The notes beneath the pieces were generated by a model, which saw only the letters and a program-made list of their open reading frames with translations, did no database searches and was not told the DNA's origin. The translations under genes and the position numbers were made by a program. Of a DNA stretch of 17,861 nt, positions 13,332 to 17,861 are shown in pieces. The stretch covers positions 1-17,861 of the forward strand of contig FR887806.1 in assembly GCA_000432735.1 (NCBI GenBank). Direction: 5' to 3'. This stretch comes from Bacteroides sp. CAG:443. GTDB taxonomy: Bacteria > Bacteroidota > Bacteroidia > Bacteroidales > Bacteroidaceae. Position 1 is the first letter of the stretch. Each line of letters starts with the position of its first letter.

Positions 13332-15575
13332 TTACTTCAACTGAAAAGCTACCTTCGACTTGATATCGGTAGCCGAAGCAGCTACAAGAGCTTCGAATTT
13401 ACCCGGCTCGGCAACCCATGCATGCTGCTTATCGTCGAAATAACTCAGGCTGGACTTATCGATGGTGAACGTAACCGACTTCGTTTCACCCGGAGCCAGC
13501 TGAATCTTACGGAAACCTTTCAGCTCTTTTACCGGACGAGCTACAGAACTCTTGACATCGCGTACATACAGCTGAACCACTTCAGCACCTGCCACAGAAC
13601 CTGTATTTGTTACCGGAACGGTTACATGGATACTATCCGACGCGGACAGTTCGTTACGATCTAAAGTAGCCTTACCATACGAGAAACTGGTGTAGCTCAG
13701 TCCATGTCCAAACGGGAACAGCGGCTGGAGTTTTTCCTTGTCGCTCCAACGGTAACCGACGAAAATACCTTCCTTGTAAGTGATATCCCAAATATTCTCA
13801 GAAGCACGTTTCACACCGGGATAAGCATCCAGACGATGACAGCCTACATTCTCCAGAGAAGTGGGGAAAGTAAACGGCAGACGGCCCGACGGATTTACAT
13901 CGCCGACGATAACGGCTGCCAGTGCATTGCCTGCTTCGCTGCCAAGGAACCATCCCTGAATGATACCCGGAACCTCATCAACCCACGGCATGGCTACCGC
14001 ATTTCCTGAGATATTGACCACAACCAGGTTCTTATTGGCCTTCGCAAGAGCTTCAATCACCTTATCCTGTCCGTAAGGCAGACCTAAAGCCTGACGGTCG
14101 GAATCCTCACAATCCTGACTTGCACTCTTATTCAAGCCTCCAAAGAAGATGACATAATCGCAAGAACGAGCTACATCGACAGCTTCTGCCAGCAGTTCCT
14201 CGGCAGAACGATTGTCGGAAAGATCCTGACCTGTTACGACTCCATTGTATTCACCACTGGCATCTCCTACATAACCACGGGCATATACCACTTCGGCCTG
14301 ACCGGCAAGACGATGACGGAGTCCGTCGAGAGGAGAAATTTCGTATTTTACTTTCAGTGAAGAACTTCCACCTCCTACAGTCATCATCTTGATGGCATTC
14401 TCACCAATCACAGCTACCTTCTTCACCTTGTTCAAGTCGAGCGGAAGCACATTGTTACGGTTCTGGAGCAATACGATACCCTCTTCCGCAATGTGGCGGG
14501 AAGCATCAAAATGTTCCGGACTACCGATAGAACCGAACGGACGATTACGGTCCATTGTCGTACGGAAAATAAGACGAAGTACCCGGCGAACCTTGTCATC
14601 CAGTTCGGCAGTACCTACCTTACCCGATTTGATACGCTGAAGATAAGGATATGCAAGATAATAATTGTCGTAAGCATTGCTGGTACCACTGGAAAGTCCG
14701 TTCGTCCAACTGCCGAACTCCAGATCAAGTCCGTTGGAGATTGCCTCATCGGTATCATGAGCTCCACCCCAGTCGCTCACCACGACACCGTCGAATCCCC
14801 ATTCGCCTTTCAGGATATCGTTCAGCAAATATTCATTGTGACAGCAATGCTGGTTCTTGTACAAATTATAAGATCCCATGATGCTCCAGGCATGTCCTTC
14901 CTGAACAGCCGCCTTAAAGGCAGGAAGATAAATCTCGTAAAGCGCACGGTCGTCGACTATAACATTCGATGTATGACGATTTATTTCGTTGTTGTTCAAT
15001 GCAAAATGTTTTACGCAAGCAGCTACTCCATTGCTCTGGACCCCACGTACATAAGGTACCACCATCTTACTCGACAGATAAGGATCTTCTCCCATATACT
15101 CGAAGTTACGTCCGTTCAGCGGCGTACGATAAATGTTCACGCCCGGTCCCAACAAGATAGACTTATTACGATAGCGGGCCTCTTCACCGATGCTTTTGCC
15201 ATAAAGCAGTGCCATGTCCGGATTCCACGTTGCCGCCAGACAAGTCAAGGCAGGGAAAGCCACACAAGAGTCGTTGGTCCATCCTGCCTGATCCCATTCA
15301 TCCCACAGCACTTCGGGCCGGATACCGTGAGGGCCGTCCGTACACCAGACTTCCGGAATGCCCAAACGGGGTACTCCCGGACTGCTGAACTTAGACTGAG
15401 CATGAATCATAGCTATTTTTTCTTGCAGAGTCATACGTGAGAGAGCATCCTCCACACGTGATTCTATAGGTTGATTACCATCAAGATAAACGGGCAGCTG
15501 CTGTGCTTGCACAGAGAATAAAGCAAGTCCGGCAACACATGCCAGCGCCATTTTTTTCATAAATTCGTTTTTCAT
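13332..15575 (-). CDS. Secreted glycoside hydrolase family 3 enzyme (beta-glucosidase-like)
   Basis: Predicted exo-acting beta-glycosidase of 747 aa that releases sugars from beta-linked glycans in the periplasm. The signal peptide ends near residue 24 (FSVQA|QQLP). The N-terminal GH3 TIM-barrel (about 40-330) has TDGPHGIR (79-86), the KHFALNNNE segment (189-197) and the putative nucleophile Asp268 in VVSDWGG. The C-terminal alpha/beta sandwich (about 365-600) contains EGIVLLQNRNNVLPL, and an Fn3-like domain (about 655-740) starts near VPVTNTGSVAG and VVQLYVRD. Length is normal for a three-domain GH3. Met6 at 15560 is an alternative start. No SusC/SusD partner or regulator is adjacent, so it stands outside a typical polysaccharide-utilisation locus. 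Exact sugar specificity cannot be told. Confidence 0.93.
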   Translation of the reverse strand: MKNEFMKKMALACVAGLALFSVQAQQLPVYLDGNQPIESRVEDALSRMTLQEKIAMIHAQSKFSSPGVPRLGIPEVWCTDGPHGIRPEVLWDEWDQAGWTNDSCVAFPALTCLAATWNPDMALLYGKSIGEEARYRNKSILLGPGVNIYRTPLNGRNFEYMGEDPYLSSKMVVPYVRGVQSNGVAACVKHFALNNNEINRHTSNVIVDDRALYEIYLPAFKAAVQEGHAWSIMGSYNLYKNQHCCHNEYLLNDILKGEWGFDGVVVSDWGGAHDTDEAISNGLDLEFGSWTNGLSSGTSNAYDNYYLAYPYLQRIKSGKVGTAELDDKVRRVLRLIFRTTMDRNRPFGSIGSPEHFDASRHIAEEGIVLLQNRNNVLPLDLNKVKKVAVIGENAIKMMTVGGGSSSLKVKYEISPLDGLRHRLAGQAEVVYARGYVGDASGEYNGVVTGQDLSDNRSAEELLAEAVDVARSCDYVIFFGGLNKSASQDCEDSDRQALGLPYGQDKVIEALAKANKNLVVVNISGNAVAMPWVDEVPGIIQGWFLGSEAGNALAAVIVGDVNPSGRLPFTFPTSLENVGCHRLDAYPGVKRASENIWDITYKEGIFVGYRWSDKEKLQPLFPFGHGLSYTSFSYGKATLDRNELSASDSIHVTVPVTNTGSVAGAEVVQLYVRDVKSSVARPVKELKGFRKIQLAPGETKSVTFTIDKSSLSYFDDKQHAWVAEPGKFEALVAASATDIKSKVAFQLK

Positions 15576-16005
15576 AATATTAAAATCATAGTTACAACAT
15601 ATCTTAACTTACTTAGCGTCTTCTATTCAAACAACATCTTTGAACATCAATCGCTTTAAAGAGTGTCTATCTCTATCTAAAAATAAATGTCCGGAAAACC
15701 ATCCAACTACCATTTCTTACCAATGATAATGGATAGAACTTAATGATGGAACTTGAATATATTGAGCGACCCCAAAATGCCAATCGACGCAGCCATGAAT
15801 AAACTATCTGCTAAACTATAAACAAAGATATAACCTTTGTAGCTAATAACACGATATAAAATTTATTTATATTGTTTGAAGAACTAAATTATCCTCTCTT
15901 CATAAGAGTCCAAAACTGAGTATATCGTCTAAAACTCCATTTAACTCCATTTGTTAAACCTAAATTTCAAAGGTATCCTATGAAGAGAACCAGCATCGTC
16001 AAGCC
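15576..16005. other. 430-bp gap between the GH3 and helicase genes
   Basis: No gene is visible. The GH3-proximal part appears to be a long leader (see the -7 element at 15823-15830). The helicase-proximal part has a 10-bp inverted repeat, TCTCTTCATA (15895-15904) and TATGAAGAGA (15979-15988). Between its arms lie the perfect tandem AACTCCATTT (15933-15942 and 15943-15952) and a TTTAAC/GTTAAA pair. These could form a structured 3' end for the helicase transcript, but no clean T-tract terminator is present. Confidence 0.5.
15823..15830 (-). promoter_or_regulatory. Possible -7 promoter element of the GH3 gene
   Basis: The minus strand reads TATCTTTG, an exact TAnnTTTG match. It is the only exact match I found upstream of the GH3 gene and would give a leader of about 240 nt, which is long. 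A nearer non-consensus promoter is possible. Confidence 0.45.
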
Positions 16006-17427
16006 TCATTTTTCTGTCTGCTCCTCGGGCCAGTTCACAAGATAAAGTACTTCCGTAGCACGGGTAAAGGCGGTATACAGCCAACGGTAATAATCGGGGG
16101 TAAGCATCTCCTCCGTCATATAGCCCTGATCGACAAATACACGCTGCCACTGGCCACCCTGTGCCTTATGACACGTTACGGCATAGGCGTATTTCACCTG
16201 AAGTGCATTATACCACGTATCCTCCTTTATTTTTTTCATCCGTTCACGCTTTACGGTAATGTCACCGTAATCTTCCTGCACAGCCTGAAACAGCCTGTCA
16301 CTTTCCTCTCGTGTGAGAGCAGGGGCATCCGAGTGCAAGGTATCCAGCAGAATCTTTACATCGAGCTCCAAGTCGTTGTAATCGGGGAAGCATAAGGTGA
16401 CATCGGCAAAACGGAAACCATACATTTCGTGCGTGCGACGTACCCGACGTACTACGGCAATATCTCCATTGGCTATGAAATCCATTTCCTTGCAGTCCGC
16501 CCCCCAGTAATAATTGTTCTTGGCCACCATCAGCAAATCGCCGGTATTCAGTTCATCCTCCCTATATAATATGGTATTACGTATTCCCTTATTATACAGA
16601 TTGGCACGCTTGTTCGAGCGGCAGATAATCATTGTTTCATCCATGCCTGCCTTGTCATAACACTCATTGATGGTATCAATCAGCTCTCCTCCGGAGATGA
16701 TCCGGATATCGGGGAAACCATCCGCCTTGATCCGCGGCAACGAAAAATACTCTTCCTCGGCTATATATTGCCTGAGCGATGTCGCATTATACAAAATGCC
16801 GGAATCCTGTTCCTGACGGACAACCTGTGTCAGGCAATGTTCCGTCACCTCCAGTCCGTAGCCTTCCAGCATGGAAGCCGACAAAGCGGGACTTTCCTCC
16901 TCGCCTACAGGAGGCAACTGCGCCGTGTCACCTATCAGCATCAGCCGGCAGCCCTGTCCGGCATACACATAGTGTATCAGATCGTCCAGCAGGCGGCCCG
17001 TACCGAACATTCCTCCCGAAAGCCCCTCGTTGGCAATCATCGATGCCTCGTCGACGATGAACAGTGTATGCTGGTGCAGGTTCGCGTTCATTACAAAATT
17101 ATCCAACTCGTTGGAAAATGTCCGCTGCCGATAAATCTTACGGTGAATGGTATAGGCCGGATGGCCCGCATAGTGTGAAAAGACCTTTGCCGCACGCCCG
17201 GTAGGAGCCAGCAGCACGCACTTCTGTTTCAGTTGGTCGAGCGTCTTGACCAACGCACTGATTAAAGTGGTTTTACCTGTACCTGCATAGCCTTTTAAAA
17301 GGAAAATAGCATCGGTTTTCGGGGAAAACAAAAAATTTACAAAAGATTCGATAGTAATTTCTTGCTCACCTGTTGGTTTATAGAAAAAATTTCGTTTAAT
17401 TTGCTGCGATAAATCATTATTTAACAT
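16006..17427 (-). CDS. RecD/Pif1-like superfamily 1B DNA helicase
   Basis: Predicted ATP-driven 5'-3' DNA helicase of 473 aa. In order: Walker A GYAGTGKTT (46-54), motif Ia LLAPTGRAAK (72-81), Walker B FIVDEAS (123-129), motif III LMLIGDTAQLPPVG (162-175), a VVRQEQDSG motif IV region, the UvrD-C-like segment VTCHKAQGGQWQRVFVD (about 417-433) and motif VI WLYTAFTRAT (449-458). It lacks the long N-terminal helix-hairpin-helix region of full RecD2 and has no RecB/RecC neighbours, so it is a short stand-alone RecD-like helicase, probably in DNA repair or replication support. In Bacteroides such genes are often annotated as exodeoxyribonuclease V alpha subunit, a label not justified by this context. 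A divergent gene starts 96 bp away. Confidence 0.9.
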   Translation of the reverse strand: MLNNDLSQQIKRNFFYKPTGEQEITIESFVNFLFSPKTDAIFLLKGYAGTGKTTLISALVKTLDQLKQKCVLLAPTGRAAKVFSHYAGHPAYTIHRKIYRQRTFSNELDNFVMNANLHQHTLFIVDEASMIANEGLSGGMFGTGRLLDDLIHYVYAGQGCRLMLIGDTAQLPPVGEEESPALSASMLEGYGLEVTEHCLTQVVRQEQDSGILYNATSLRQYIAEEEYFSLPRIKADGFPDIRIISGGELIDTINECYDKAGMDETMIICRSNKRANLYNKGIRNTILYREDELNTGDLLMVAKNNYYWGADCKEMDFIANGDIAVVRRVRRTHEMYGFRFADVTLCFPDYNDLELDVKILLDTLHSDAPALTREESDRLFQAVQEDYGDITVKRERMKKIKEDTWYNALQVKYAYAVTCHKAQGGQWQRVFVDQGYMTEEMLTPDYYRWLYTAFTRATEVLYLVNWPEEQTEK

Positions 17428-17480
17428 AAATATCTAATAAAAAGTTCAGATAACTTTAACGTGGTTCAAGTTATTTATTT

Positions 17481-17488
17481 TATTTTTG
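17481..17488 (+). promoter_or_regulatory. -7 promoter element of the right-edge gene
   Basis: TATTTTTG is an exact TAnnTTTG match ending 35 nt before the ATG at 17524. Confidence 0.65.
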
Positions 17489-17523
17489 CGCTACGAATAT
17501 AAACTAAAAAAACAAATATTATC

Positions 17524-17861
17524 ATGAAAACAGTTATTAATCTTGTGTTAGCTGCCTGCGCTATTGTTTTGGTATACATTTGCTACGGTAGTATTATGGG
17601 TCCTATCAACTTTGACAAAGAGAAAAAAATCCGTGAAGATGCTATCATCGCACGCTTAATTGATATTCGTAAAGCTCAGCAGGAATATCGTACAGTACAC
17701 GCTGGTGCATACACTGCAAGCTTCGATACTTTGATCAATTTCGTAAAAACAGCCAAACTGCCGTTCATCATGAAAGTGGGTGCCTTGACAGACGACCAGC
17801 TGAACAACGGTATGACTGAAAAGAAAGCAATGGAGCTTATTAACAAGGCTAAGAAGAGCGG
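17524..17861 (+). CDS. Membrane-anchored protein of unknown function, cut by the window edge
   Basis: The 112 visible codons open with one membrane helix (about 4-25, VINLVLAACAIVLVYICYG). A charged, probably helical or coiled segment follows (FDKEKKIREDAIIARLIDIR), then KAQQEYRTVHAGAYTASFDTL, which resembles the pilin/pseudopilin-like pattern of a helix followed by a short Tyr-rich loop. The protein is probably anchored in the inner membrane with its body in the periplasm. I do not recognise a named family. It is divergent from the helicase gene. The ATG at 17524 is supported by the promoter and by the Met-Lys start of the helix. The 3' end lies beyond the window. Confidence 0.75.
   Translation, partial: MKTVINLVLAACAIVLVYICYGSIMGPINFDKEKKIREDAIIARLIDIRKAQQEYRTVHAGAYTASFDTLINFVKTAKLPFIMKVGALTDDQLNNGMTEKKAMELINKAKKS

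Noticed and set aside
14493..15440. 315-codon plus-strand frame opposite the GH3 gene
   Set aside because: It is antisense to a well-supported enzyme and shows no domain or signal.

Overview
The window looks like a chromosomal segment of a gut Bacteroidales, most likely Bacteroides or Phocaeicola. The evidence is the repeated TAnnTTTG promoter element of this phylum in front of most transcription units, weak or absent Shine-Dalgarno sequences, a Bacteroidetes-type topoisomerase IV subunit A, and lipoprotein-rich gene content. This assignment comes from protein recognition and motifs only; no database search was run.

Layout. At 1-2300 (minus strand) glycyl-tRNA synthetase and an FKBP-type lipoprotein isomerase form a tight operon that ends in a hairpin. 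A divergent MATE efflux gene (2479-3851) is broken by a 38-bp tandem duplication that shifts the frame. The gap behind it holds three copies of the palindrome TTTGTACAAA at exactly 21-bp spacing. At 4192-8710 an operon-like run encodes topoisomerase IV subunit A, a DUF3316-like secreted protein and an S41-protease lipoprotein. It is followed by a tRNA-Leu(UAG) gene with its own promoter and terminator.

From about 8930 to 11275 the sequence turns AT-rich and becomes a patchwork of accessory remnants: an unidentified 121-aa ORF, a decayed M23 (LytM) peptidase fragment on the minus strand, a nuclease-type polymorphic-toxin C-terminus (D...ExK motif) with an in-frame stop, a detached Rhs/YD-repeat core fragment, and a minus-strand fragment of unknown origin. 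This is a graveyard of interbacterial-competition genes beside a tRNA gene. No integrase, transposase or flanking att-like repeat was seen.

After the patchwork come a secreted alpha/beta hydrolase with a strong terminator, a small membrane protein on the minus strand, a secreted GH3 glycosidase (minus), and a RecD-like/Pif1-like superfamily 1 helicase (minus). A divergent membrane-anchored protein runs off the right edge. I found no complete new multi-gene system. The observations most worth following are the phased palindrome array, the possibly reversible MATE duplication and the layered toxin remnants.
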